The position numbers were made by a program, and so were the translations under genes. Of a DNA stretch of 64,000 bases, positions 53,441 through 64,000 are shown piece after piece. Position 1 is the stretch's first letter, and every line of letters begins with the position of its first letter. The stretch is from Kryptolebias marmoratus. Lineage: Eukaryota; Chordata; Actinopteri; Cyprinodontiformes; Rivulidae. The stretch is from assembly GCF_001649575.2 (NCBI RefSeq), contig NC_051442.1, positions 25,943,435 to 26,007,434 on the forward strand, read 5' to 3'. The notes beneath the pieces were generated by a model that was not told the origin of the DNA, did not search any database, and saw only the letters and a list, made by a program, of their open reading frames with translations.

Positions 53441-53940
53441 CAGTCATGTCAAAAAATTAGGACAGCCTATTGAATATTCAATCTTTTATTAATAATTATT
53501 CACATATTTATGTCTAACATTGTTTTTGATAATCACTGGGAAAAAAGTGATTTAATTGCAGGTAAACAACAAACGTTCACTTTGTTTTATTATTTCAACC
53601 AAAGTATTTCACAAAAATGCATTTTCTAATTGAGGAAAATGTTATGACTGAAGATTCTCAATGCAGAATTGTTTCAGCTGTGAGATGTTTGAGAACTCTC
53701 TTGCATGTAGTCTGTTTCAAGTTCCCCAGCATCTCTCAGGACTCTGTTTTTGTTTTCAGACAGTCCTTGGTGGATTTATTGGTATGTTTTGGGTCATTTT
53801 CGTGTTGCAGGGACCAGTTCTGCTTCAGTTTTTTTTTTTTTTTTACAGTCGATCCCCCATCTTCCACCTCTGTGTTTCACAGTAGTGATGCGTTTTTTTT
53901 CTTGGAATGTTGTATTTGCTCCTAGGTTTTACTAAGTAAA
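53441..53940. other. Possible Tc1/mariner left end, then unassigned
   Basis: TATACAGTCATGTCAAAAAA (near 53436) looks like a terminal repeat starting at a TA dinucleotide. No matching right end was found. A T run lies near 53829. Confidence 0.4.
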
Positions 53941-54530
53941 TACCAAGAGTGAGCCAGGCCGATAATGAGAGGACACAGGGATAAAAGGTAAGTGAGTTTA
54001 TTTACAATGGTGCTCTCGGGAAGGTTATCTGGAAAAGGATGAAGGTTTGGTTAGTGGAATGCTGAGGAGGACTAGTGTCGTACCAAATCTTCTGACCTTA
54101 CAGGGATCAACGTAGAGGCTGGCTCGGGAGGGGAGGAATAAAGATCTTCAGGAGGTATATGGAGCAGTTGTTGTGTTAGCAGGGTAAGATCAGAGAGTGG
54201 CAGGGCGAAAGACAGCTGACAAGGAGCTCCAGGTGCACAGGAGGTTGTCCAGCAAAGATACTCAGAGATGCCAGGTGAATTCGTGAAAGGGTGCTGTTTG
54301 GTAACCCTTAGCAAAACACAAATTAACAAGCTTACTTGGAGGATCATCACGAGGGACAAGAAAAGAGGCTGTACATGTACCAAAGACATGGAATGTTCCC
54401 ACAGCGAGTGGTTCACAACCGGGAGCTTAAGTAGGCTGGAGGATCGTCAGTAGGATCACCCACAGGTGAACGGAAGGAGGCTCCGCCCATGCCACTCAGA
54501 CGCTGCAGAAAGGAGGTCAGCAACACAACA
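53941..54530 (-). mobile_element. Probable gypsy-type LTR in reverse, termini unclear
   Basis: GTGAGTTTATTTACAATGG (53991) resembles the reversed poly(A) end of the 14541 LTR. GAGCTTAAGTAGGC (54421) resembles its reversed promoter box. No TSD was found. Confidence 0.5.
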
Positions 54531-54625
54531 CAACAACATTTTCCACATTTGCAAGCATGTTGGCAGTTGTTTTGAATGCCCTCCACTTGTAGACTATTTT
54601 CTTTATTGTCCTATTGCTTTTTTAT

Positions 54626-55566
54626 CAGTGGCGGGCGGTGCATTTCACACTTAGGCCTTCAGTGATGTCAACTTAGCCAATAAATACCTTTCATTATGCC
54701 AGCATTTATAACACCAGGATTGGAGAGTAGTTAGAAACACACTTAAGCACTACTTGGCATTGCATCACCTCAGTTGTGTACAAAATGGGCTCTTATCCGG
54801 CACATTTTAAAAATCAACAAACCCGCATCAGCAATTAAAACATATCTGGTATGCTACTGTCAAAAATAAATAAAATATTTGCACTCACCAAAACAGCTGT
54901 GTCCCCCAAAAAACACTTATTTCAACAAAAAATCCATTCTGAGACAGGTTAGCTAGCTCAGGGGTCGGCCGTCCTCCTCTAACGAGATCTAGCTTCTCTT
55001 GAAAAGTTTGTCTTGAAAACAGCCTTGCCAGTATATCAGCAACCAAATCAACGTGTTGCTCTCCTTCAGCCATTGTAGGTTAAAAAAGTTTTTAACTGTT
55101 AACAGTCCCGGGTGTGACTCTGTTGATCTGCATAGCACTGCCGTGGCTCAAACTCGTAAGTATCCATATCCAATCACAGGACGTGTAAATGTCACATTCA
55201 ACGTGAGGCCAGATAGAGGGCCTTACTGACACAACTCGTGATCTGATTGGCTATCGCAACTGTCTATCAACAGTATTTGCCCGTTCACTTACAGCACAGA
55301 CGCCAGCACTGTTGATTCTGAAGGCCCGGGCAGATTTCATACAGCCTCTGGCAACATAAGATAGCTGAATTCTGATTGGATAAAAACTCTAACCTAAAAC
55401 AACAGCACTGGAAGGAGCATAATATGACACAAAGAAAATATGAATACTTTTAGATATCTAGGGAAAGTAAATAAAAAATTTAATTAACCTTTATCATAAT
55501 TATGATGATTCTTGGTTATGTTAGGCCAGCAGAGAAGGCCTTGCTGGCCCTGAAGGCCCACCACTA
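54626..55566 (-). mobile_element. Non-autonomous ZMYM1-like hAT, perfect TSD TTTTTTAT
   Basis: Left end CAGTGGCGGGCGGTG, right end GGCCCACCACTA. TTTTTTAT is present at 54618-54625 and 55567-55574. On the minus strand, ATG 55073 opens a 62-codon frame (HVDLVADILARLFSRQTFQE, then LDLVRGGRPTPELANLSQ) resembling the N-terminus of the ZMYM1-like/TTF zinc-finger hAT transposases common in fish. The zinc fingers and catalytic domain are absent, so this is an internally deleted derivative that keeps its promoter end and first coding piece. Confidence 0.88.
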
Positions 55567-55859
55567 TTTTTTATTATTACATTTTGGATTTGCCATGACT
55601 AGTTGATGGTAGATTCTTTGACTGAGAATATGTTTGAAATGAAAAATGTAAATTCATGAGTTCATCTTCACTTTGATGTAGCTGAACTATGAACATGTGC
55701 ATGTGCGCGCACATTTGTTGCTTATACAGACACAAAAAAAGCATGACCAACTCTCTTTCCGCCTTTATACTCTGAATGCTAACTGATTGTACAAAAGATC
55801 TTTTTTTAAAACTTTGCCATTGACTAATAGAATCAATTTTGTTTGAGTGAAATATCACA

Positions 55860-56080
55860 ATGGATTTTTAGGAAATTTTCAGAAAGTTATTAGTGGATGT
55901 ACATCAACAACTGATTAATTTTTGGAGTCAACACAGTTGAAAATGGTGGCCACAGCTAATCAACCTTAGCAAACACAAAAATATAACTAACTCCGTAGAT
56001 TGTACAGATATTCAACTAAAATTTAGTGTAGCAGTAGCTGAGATTCTTTCTCAACATGGGCTCTAAACTCTAACAAGATT
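55860..56080 (+). repeat. Interspersed repeat family X
   Basis: TTTTCAGAAAGTTATTAGTGG, then GATGTACATCAACAACTGAT, then GGTGGCCACAGC and GTACAGATATTCAAC. It aligns with 49590-49755. Confidence 0.6.
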
Positions 56081-56128
56081 ATGAAAGATATTGCAATGTT
56101 GCATGAGATCACCAGGAACGGCTGGTAT

Positions 56129-56310
56129 CAGTGGGCTAGTAGGGCTAAGCCCTCCCTGGTGTTTACAATAAAAATGTTAAAATACCTAATAAACACAAAC
56201 TCAAAATACTGTATCACATTTTGTGAAACTCACAACAAAACTGGTGCCAAACAGTCTCGAAAAAACCCCAGAGTCATTCCAAAGGGCTAACTTTTCACAG
56301 TCCCGTTTAT
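56129..56310. mobile_element. hAT-like repeat, uninterrupted relative of the LINE target at 40.9/44.6 kb
   Basis: It begins CAGTGGGCTAGTAGGGCTAA, then AAGCCCTCCCTGG. 56150-56300 matches the arms at 40905-40991 and 44561-44650 without a break. No right terminus was found. Confidence 0.65.
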
Positions 56311-56379
56311 TTAATGTTTTTTGTGGTACAGAATGATTGACAGGCATCTTGTCCCGCCCCCTCCATTTGCTGCTGCTCT

Positions 56380-56700
56380 AGAAAGGTTCAAATCATATTT
56401 AATTGATAGATTCCAATTGTTAATGTTAACAATGAATCTTCTTCATACACCAATGTTTGACATGAAGTTCCTCAGGGTTCAGTGCTTGGACCTATACTCT
56501 TTAATTTATATATGCTTCCATTAGGTAAAATTATTAGACAGCATGGGATAAATTTTTATTGTTATGCTGATGATACCAAGTTATATTTATCAATCTGACT
56601 TGATTAATCCAATCAGTTACTTAGATCTGGATTACTCTTAATTTTCTGCTGTTAAACTCTTTTGGACTATTTAAAGCTGAGATGGGATGTAAGCTGGATC
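56380..56700 (+). pseudogene. L2-type LINE RT fragment
   Basis: SYLIDRFQLL, then FDMK with a shifted [16 protein letters not shown] piece near 56470, then [20 protein letters not shown] near 56525-56585 (active box YADD intact). Stops and frameshifts are present. Confidence 0.65.
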
Positions 56701-56739
56701 ACATGCAGATTGTTCTCCCTCTCCTAACAATAGAGGCAC

Positions 56740-57143
56740 GTTAGGGTCCCTGTTTGTCTGACTCACTGATGGGCCACTCTGGTCACATGAATCATGGCCT
56801 GGATGACTGAGAATCTACACTAGCACCTAACAGAACACTTCCCGCTCAAACTGCAGGTTTACTTGTGGACTATAAAGGCAAAGGCTGATGAGGAAGTGGA
56901 CACAGGTGACTGATTAGTAACTCGGGGCAGGTGAAGGTGGCCGTGGCAGGCTGACTGGAGGAAAACTGAGCTGAGGGCAGGTGAATAGTGGAGAGGACAC
57001 ATAGGGCTCAGGGAGCAAAACTACACAAGAACTTAATATAAAACTAAACGCAGGGTAAACAATAAATAAAACTGAACTACAGAATCATAAAATAACAATG
57101 AACCTAATACAAAAGAAACTCAAAAATACTTAAATCCGTGACA
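56740..57143 (-). mobile_element. LTR-like sequence in reverse (relative of 2434-2909)
   Basis: CAGGTGACTGATTAGTAA (56903), GTGGCAGGCTGACTGG (56942) and ACTTAAATCC (57128) mirror, in reverse, the opening and C-rich body of the LTR at 2434. Termini and TSD are uncertain. Confidence 0.5.
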
Positions 57144-58221
57144 CAATGCATTTATTGTGAACTTGAACCCATAACAGAGTCCTGTTCTGGCAAACTATAA
57201 CATTTACTTTCCTGTGAAAATGGAGGAGGCAACAGTGACCTTCATCTTAACATGTTTATGCATTTTTTTTTATGCATCCTGATGGTTTGTGGTTCTGGTC
57301 TACAGACCAGGATGAGTCGAACCTTAATCTTACCCATGGATCGAAATGTTGTCACTGCTGAATGCAAAACATACCTCGAACCTTTAATGCTAAATGTTTT
57401 CTTCTGTCTTGTAAACTGAAACCACTCGAGTGTTTCTCAAGTGCTTGTTGCATTATGTGTCTGTCTCTGTTTGTCTTTATTCAGATTACTTTTAAACTTC
57501 TCGACACAGTACAAGCTGGGAACAGAAACTCTCTATAATATGTAAAAGTGTAAATTTTCCAGTTCACAGTGCAACAAAATCCTCAACAAAGCACAAGACT
57601 AGCAATAAATCTAGAAAATCAGATCTGTAAAATAACTGACAGCGTAACTTACCCAGTCATACACCTGCAAGAAAAGGTTTCACTTTTCACAAAAATGTTT
57701 GCTAAGAGTATAACTGTCCATAACTAATAATGTGTAGTGCAGAAAATGACCGAATACTGTCAAATAACAAGTAGAAGGTCAAGCATTTAAAACCTGAACC
57801 AGACCAGGAAGGTGATTGGCTGTCACAGGACTGCAGAGAGATCACATATCTTTGAGGAACCATGTGACAGCCTGAGTTGCAAGAGGACCTGCAGGAGCCA
57901 CAACACACCCTTCTTTCACACTGTGTCTCAGTCATTGAGATATATTAAAACTAGAGAGTGGACTGAAATCAATATTTTGAAGCCACAAGATGACCACCCC
58001 CTAGTGGCTGGCTGCAGTAATATACTTTTAGTACTGTCCCTCCATGTAAACAAATGGGACATTTTTCTGACTTAAAAAAAAACTTAAGATCATTTTTCCA
58101 GGAATTAATTTTTGTTGAGTCATTTAGTTCTTAACTTTGTGCTGTATGATCAAATATGCTTTTAAATGTTTGGCTTTTATTATATATTTGAGGCTTTAAA
58201 AAAGTTTCATTTTACTCTGTG
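57144..58221. other. Unassigned; common fish repeat at about 57800-58060
   Basis: 57980-58060 contains ACCACCCCCTAGTGGCTGGC then CTGTCCCTCCATGTAA, a motif I associate with fish interspersed repeats. No gene was seen. Confidence 0.4.
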
Positions 58222-58480
58222 ATTGACAGCATGGCACACCATTTTACCACATTGCTTAGGAGCAGAGGGACAGTGTTTGTTGTTAAAAGAGGTTCCCAAA
58301 ACCCTTAGAATTTCTCGACGTGACCTATGGCAGGCTTTTGCTACTGTGGATGTGAACGTGCAGGTCTCTAGAATAAGAAAGAGAGTTTATCGATTGAGGA
58401 AGCTCCTCGGACAAGAAGCAAAACGTCTTCAGCTACAGAATAGAAGTCCATTTGTTTTAGTTTTTAACCTTTTTTTGGAT
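58222..58480 (+). pseudogene. Possible Tc1-like transposase helix-turn-helix fragment
   Basis: The plus strand reads LLKEVPKTLRISRRDLWQAF then VDVNVQVSRIRKRVYRLRKL. This resembles the second DNA-binding helix region of Tc1-like transposases. No DDE region or terminal repeats were found. Confidence 0.45.
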
Positions 58481-59089
58481 TTACCATTTACCATGACTGA
58501 AAATCTACACCAGCAAGTCTGATTATTAAAACCCAAAATATTTAAATTATATTTTGTTATTATGGACACAAACCATTGTCACAAAGCAATAAAGGAGAGA
58601 CCTTTAAACACAGTTCAGTGTGGACCTCCTGGAAAATACAGCTGCTCACAAAATAATTGGGTCAGTTCTAATCCCAGTTGTCTTTGGCTATGACTAATGT
58701 GTCCACTAGTTCTTTGAAACCAGCATATTTTTTGTAGCTGTCACAGATCTTTGGAAGAAAGAGTCTTCAGAAGTGGATCTGTGAAGTGCAGCTCAACAGA
58801 TTTAAACATGACTGGGTGCTGGTTCACTGGAGCTCAAACTTACCAAAAAATAAAAGTCTGTGGTAGTTACAGCTTGCAAAAAATAAATAAAGAAAGAAAC
58901 AACCAGTGCTAAAAAGGTTTGATAATGATATGAAAAACTGATTTCAATCAAACAATACCTGCCCATTAGGTTGTAAGAGAAATAAGGAAGGAGGAGCAAC
59001 TTACAGGGCTGGCTTTGGTTAAAACAGAGGTTAATATATTCTGTTTTAGGCACCTCATTTAAAAAAACTTGTGAAAAATAAAACTTAAT
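58481..59089. other. Unassigned
   Basis: No feature could be supported. Confidence 0.4.
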
Positions 59090-59099
59090 AAAACAATTC

Positions 59100-59592
59100 T
59101 GTCGTGGTGAAGAGAGAGCTGAGTCAAAAAGCGAAGCTCTCGATTTACCGGTCGATCTACGTTCCTACCCTCATCTATGGTCACGAGCTTTGGGTAGTGA
59201 CCGAAAGAACGAGATCGCGAATACAAGCGGCTGAAATGAGTGTCCTCCGCAGGGTGTCTGGGCTCTCCCTTAGAGATAGGGTGAGAAGCTCGGTCATCCG
59301 GGAGGGACTCAGAGTAGAGCCGCTGCTCCTCCACGTCGAGAGGAGCCAGTTGAGGTGACTCGGGCATCTGGTTAGGATGCCTCCTGGACGCCTCCCTGGT
59401 GAGGTGTTCTGGGCACGTCCCACCGGGAGGAGGCCCAGAGGAAGACCCAGGACACGCTGGAGGGACTATGTTTCTCGGCTGGCCTGGGAACGCCTTGGGA
59501 TTCCCCCGGAGGAGCTGGCTCAAGTGGCTGAGGAGAGGGAAATCTGGGTCTCTCGCGGATAAGAGGAAGAGGATGGATGGATGAAAACAATG
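59100..59592 (+). mobile_element. Rex3-like (RTE) LINE 3' end, 5'-truncated, 10-bp TSD
   Basis: AAAACAATTC is present at 59090-59099 and 59593-59602. The plus strand encodes the protein C-terminus: LSIYRSIYVPTLIYGHELWV, then RIQAAEMSVLRRVSGLSLRD, a stop near 59356, then GRRPRGRPRTRWRDYVSRLA and WERLGIPPEEL. The tail GATGGATGGATG is the GATG-type end typical of Rex3. GC content is well above the surroundings, so it is recent or GC-biased. Confidence 0.9.
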
Positions 59593-59602
59593 AAAACAAT
59601 TC

Positions 59603-61184
59603 AACTCATTTCTGTTATCCACAGTATAAATTTAATTACAAACACAAAGCATTTATAGAAATTGTAATCCCTTCTGAAAAGTAAAATTATTATCATAAGC
59701 TACCTTATGAAATTTAGAAAACACATGGAATTTAAAAATATAAATGCTTTTTAGAATATAAAAAATGTATAAGTCCTGCATTTATTTGTTTTCACAAGAG
59801 TTAATAATACACTTGAAAGTTTCTTCTTGAATCCTTTTTTCTGCCTTATGTACAGAAACTGTATGTTCGTTGCCGAATTTTTGTCACATCAAAGCAGATA
59901 AGGAGGGAGCCTTAATGTCAACAGTTCCTTTAGGTCATCATAGAAACGAGAGTTGTTGATCCACTAGGCTTGTATTCCTCTGTGCCCAGCTTTAATCAAA
60001 ACATTGCTCAAAGTTTTTTGCACAGGACAGAGAAATTCCTTGTTAAGCATCTTTTTTTCTTTAAAATAGACAAATATCATGCCAGACATGATTGCTACAT
60101 TCTGCTGCAGTGTCAATCTATGCAATAAATACATTGTGCAGTTAAGTAATGCATTGGCTTCTTCACAACCTGCCAGCCAGATCTTTGTATATGCCATCTC
60201 CACAAAAATCCTTGAATGTATAATTTCCCTGCTTCATTGAAACGTGATTAATGTTCTTATTTGGACTTTGAGGTTTTAGAAGATAACTGTTTTACTGTAA
60301 TTTTTCTTCTTAACTACAATGACAAATGGGAAATTCTCGAAACAACACAATAGAAGCACGCCAAGCATTGGCTATACCAATACTGAACATGGCTACTGGT
60401 TCCATGTAACTGCTGGGGGTAAATGAGTACGTAATACATTTAATGAAAGAATGTGGGGGTGAGAACTTAGCCCTCACAGAGTTTATAGAAAATGCATTGC
60501 TGTGCGTAATATTTGAGAAAAAGGTTTTATATGAAAGTCGGTGAAAGCAGTTTGGGGCAGTTTCAAAGCTGACTGAAATCATCCTAAAAAGAGACAAACA
60601 GAACCTTACCTGACTGGACAATGACATGCACATTCTCAGTCAGTTCACAAATATGTACCAAAAGAGCAAACCACTCATGCCTGTCTGGTAGTTTGAAACT
60701 ACTACTCATGATACTTAGAGTGAGTTCACCTGAAACAATTTAAGTTATCAGGTCATTGAAAAACTAAAGGGTAAATTCACACGTTCCAGTGTTTTTAGAA
60801 GTGACAGTTAGCACAGATGGTTTCAGAGGAATCCAGACAGTTCATGAGAAATCTATCCACTGCATGTACCAACCAGTCAGTTCTAATCAAGGCTAGAGTA
60901 ATGCATCGGCTCAGAGGGCAGTACAGGTGATGGCAGGGAATCTCAGACAGAATCTCCTTTGCTGTTTGATGGAGCAGTTGGGATTGTCAGCTTGTTGGAC
61001 TCATCACAGCTTGATGAAGTCCACAGAGTGTAAGGTGTGGACCCAGAAACATCCCCCATGGGTTTTAATGACTTACTGAGCTATACCATCTTGCTATTCC
61101 AGAATTACTTTAAATGAATTGTTTAAGGATTAGAAAACTGAGATAACCAACATTTGCAGAAAAAAATAGAAAAAGAAAGGTATA
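59603..61184. other. AT-rich DNA, nothing recognised
   Basis: No domain, terminus or RNA signature was seen on either strand. Confidence 0.4.
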
Positions 61185-61343
<159 letters not shown>

Positions 61344-61740
61344 CTTTTATATAAAGAAATAATCTGATAATACAAATGTCCAGCAGAAAGTGAGAAATAA
61401 TTTCAGATAGAGTTAGAAAACCACTTCAGTAATGTTCTCATAAAAATAGAGAATATAATCACCCAAGACCTGGTCTTGTCATAGAAAGCAGTTCCACCTA
61501 GTGTGGTAGGCAAGGTCCAAACTGCACATGTAGAAGTGACATCATCTTTCAGATTCATTAACATGATCTATATATTTTATCTAAATATCAGGTGCTCATT
61601 ATCCCCCACACAACATAATTACCTTTGTCTGTGTGTGTTTGTCTGACAATAAGCATTCACACAATCAAAAAACCCAAGTAGGCCTGTATCAGAAGGTGAG
61701 TCCCTATTGCCTACATTACAATATCTTTTAAAGAGCCTAC
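61344..61740. other. Unassigned
   Basis: No feature could be supported. Confidence 0.4.
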
Positions 61741-62036
61741 ATATATATATATATTGGAGAAATACCAGGGCCTCAGAGAGGAACTGGAAAAGGCCTGGAA
61801 GGTAAAGACCAAAGTGGTGCCTGTGGTCATCGGGGCCCTAGGGGCAGTCACCCCCAAACTGGAGCAGTGGCTACAACAGATCCCAGGAACAACATCAGAC
61901 ATCTCAGTCCAGAAATGTGCAGTTCTAGGCACAGCCAAGATACTGCGCAGAACCCTCAAGCTCCCAGGCCTCTGGTAGAGGACCCGAGCTCAGAGGATGA
62001 AACAAAGACCACCCGCGGAGGGTGAGAAGGGAATTT

Positions 62037-62078
<42 letters not shown>
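61741..62078 (+). pseudogene. R4/Dong LINE 3' end between TA repeats
   Basis: TA repeats at 61741-61755 and about 62036-62078 bracket a 5'-truncated copy. 61757-61978 encodes LEKYQGLREELEKAWKVKTK, then VVIGALGAVTPKLEQWLQQI, ending TLKLPGLW, about 85% like 52765-53002. Removing the copy would leave a TA tract, consistent with insertion into that tract. Confidence 0.85.
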
Positions 62079-62079
<1 letters not shown>

Positions 62080-62700
62080 CAGCTGTATAATAAATCTCCT
62101 GAAACTGTTACAAATTTTGTTTAAGTGCAACTTGAACATTATCAGTAGCGCCCATCTAGCCACTCCTTTGAAAACTTGAAAGCTTCAAAAACAAAATTTC
62201 AAACCCAACAGGACTCTCAGACAGAGGCTGGTTCACTCTAAGGACAATGCATCCAAAAATAACTGAGTGGTGTGTTGTATGTAGTTCAGCCTTTTATACT
62301 GAAGAAACAGCTTCTCCACAGATGTATGGGTCACCACATGCGAGCCAGCTCCTCAGGACAAGTCAGCTGTTCACCTACACCTCAAGGATAAGGAACACTC
62401 TATTGAGGAGCAAAATGTTCATATTTTGAACAGACAAAAAAGCCATTTACGTCAAACAAGAAAAACAACTTTAAACAGTGGAGGGTGTCTCAGATTTCAG
62501 ATTTCTCAAACTTACAATGGAGCGTTAAGCTTTATACCCTTTCAGTTTCCCTCTAATTCATACCTACATACATGCGACTAAAACATCTTTTTGTGAACTA
62601 GGCAAACAAATACCCTGACCCTCATGAGGGAGGGGAGTGAGATTAATCTGCATGTGAATTTAGTTGCCTAAATGGAGCATCATGTGCAGGTCAAAGCTTG
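62079..62700 (+). pseudogene. Penelope-like element, GIY-YIG endonuclease end and UTR
   Basis: 62220-62430 reads LVHSKDNASKN, then VVCSSAFYTEETASPQMYGS, then RIRNTLLRSKMFIF, matching in order the GIY-YIG region of Penelope-like retroelements. 62440-62700 continues as KKAIYVKQEK and then UTR shared with 53200-53440. Frameshifts and stops are present. Confidence 0.65.
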
Positions 62701-63399
62701 GAATTCCACACTCTCCAGTTTTAAATTGAGAAATTGAAACATCTTAAACTACAAAACAGAAGTCCACTTGCGTTGTTTTATGTTTTTCTGTGTCTTTTTA
62801 TATTCAATTACAGGACAGTGACAGTAAAAGGAACTTTAGTGAATAAAAAAACAGAGACAAATGATATTCATGCTTTCAGTCTACATCAGGACCTTACTGT
62901 ATAAAATATTTTATGTTGAAGGACTTGTTGCTAGAGATGTATAAAGAAGTGCTCTTGCAGATGTGGACTGAAAATGAGAATCTAAAACTTTTTCAAAAAC
63001 CTACACTTTTTCAGAAGCCTACGCTTTGTTTCAGCTCTCATAGGGTTATAACTTTTTAGCTTTTCTGGGTTTGAGTGTCTGCCTTGGTTCTGTCTGTCTG
63101 TTTGCATGTGGGTTTTTTGCATAGTTCAAATGCATGCAGGTTAGATTAACTGGAGTCTCAATATTGGCCTTAGCCATTCACACTAATGAATGTGAATGGC
63201 TGTTTGCTCCTGGGACTGGAGACCTGTGCTGGGTGTGCTTTGTCTCTCAACCAATGACCACTGGAGACAGTCACCGGTTCCCTGCAACCCTGAACAGTCT
63301 CACATGGGTTTAGAAGATATGAGTGTGCAGGTTCTGGAGACAATCCCATCAGCCTCTGGGTAAGAGGTGAGTTAGACTACTGACAGAGTCCATCCCTGG
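62701..63399. other. Unassigned
   Basis: A CACACTAATGAATGTGAATG motif near 63180 and ACAGTCTCACATGGGTTT near 63294 look repeat-derived. No gene was seen. Confidence 0.35.
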
Positions 63400-64000
63400 G
63401 CTAACGCTGCTCAAGATAAACCTATTAGTTACTTGTCATATGTCTTTGGTCTGTTGGAAGAAACAGGAATTTCTTATCTAGGCTCCATATATCTCATTTC
63501 AGGCTGTCCATATCATGATCCTAGTTTTTGTGTTAGTTGCATTGGTCATTCATTCTCGCCACAGATCCCATTCACCTCTCCCTGGCAGACTTCCTTCATC
63601 TCCATGCGTAAACACTCATATTGCATCTCCTGTTCAGATCCAGTTTGCATTACTCACCTCTTCTCCATCTGTCTCCAGAAGCTCCAGTCCTCCTGGTGTT
63701 CTCCCCTGGTCCCGGATCCCTCACCCTGTGTCCTCCTAACATTACATCATTCATTATTGTTGTCAATAAATCTTACATTTTTTCCTGGTTTCCTGAGAGT
63801 GTTTTCTGCATGTGGGTCAGACTATCCAAAACCATGACATATTGACCATGTTTTCTTTGTTTTTTTGTTTTTTTTTTATTTGGAGTTCAGTCTGTTTTCT
63901 GTTAGTTTTCCTTTTGTGACATTTAGCCTGCTTCTCCTCAGCTCCCTGTGGGTCCTTCAGTTAACCATTCACACCTGCTTCTCAAACTTCCATTAGTCTC
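63400..64000 (+). mobile_element. LTR-like sequences at the window edge
   Basis: 63430-63838 is C-rich, then has CAATAAATC at 63765 and ends CCAAAACCATGACA, the usual layout of the LTRs in this window. From about 63849 a T-rich then CACACCTG-containing stretch may start a second LTR that leaves the window. No TSD was found. Confidence 0.45.

Overview
The window looks like repeat-rich, AT-rich intergenic DNA of a teleost fish. The evidence is the mix of element families: Rex3-like RTE, Rex6-like R4/Dong, L2/CR1-type and L1 LINEs, a Penelope-like element, chromodomain Ty3/gypsy elements, hAT (including a ZMYM1-like type), PIF/Harbinger and Tc1 transposons. I could not name a species, and I recognised no host protein-coding gene, rRNA, functional tRNA or CRISPR. 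Nearly all coding potential comes from transposable elements (TEs), mostly broken. There are four assembly gaps (25720-25773, 30124-30238, 33094-33193, 41298-42132), so it is a draft assembly.

Layout. 0-8 kb: gypsy integrase remnant, a LINE split by a hAT MITE, a palindromic element rich in TCACATGTGA, two solo LTRs (one carrying a second hAT MITE), RTE LINE, gypsy reverse transcriptase (RT), and an R4 5' end with a tRNA-like head. 8-17 kb: unassigned DNA, a small membrane-protein ORF, LTR-like segments, a deleted LINE, a Harbinger remnant, a minus-strand solo LTR and a third hAT MITE. 18-24.5 kb: a gypsy copy (17998-20251) that keeps its target-site duplication but has lost most of its 5' LTR, gag and RT; a LINE 3' end; and a second gypsy lineage on the minus strand. 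26-33 kb: an LTR followed by a proline-rich, tandem-repeat ORF, then a minus-strand chromodomain gypsy. 33-41 kb: mostly unassigned, with a Harbinger Myb-like domain and a hAT-like element. 41-44.6 kb: a long, apparently intact LINE ORF interrupted only by the 835-N gap. 45-50 kb: Tc1 with a nested retroposon, an L1 remnant, and two solo LTRs. 50.4-53.4 kb: an R4/Dong LINE followed by Penelope-like sequence, an arrangement repeated at 61.7-62.7 kb. 54.6-55.6 kb: a ZMYM1-like hAT. 59.1-59.6 kb: a Rex3-like insertion.

Nothing here works as a pathway. The biology is a record of nested insertions. Twelve insertions can be dated relative to one another from target-site duplications (TSDs) that I read directly: hAT 8 bp at 1052, 4272, 15367 and 54626; LTR 5 bp at 5112, 14541, 17998, 46321, 48833 and imperfectly at 3682; retroposon 13 bp at 45103 and 10 bp at 59100. 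The best leads for something less well described are the tRNA-like head shared by two R4 LINE copies, the M-box-rich palindromic element, the repeat-rich ORF behind the 26.3 kb LTR, and the LINE ORF with a hydrophobic leader.
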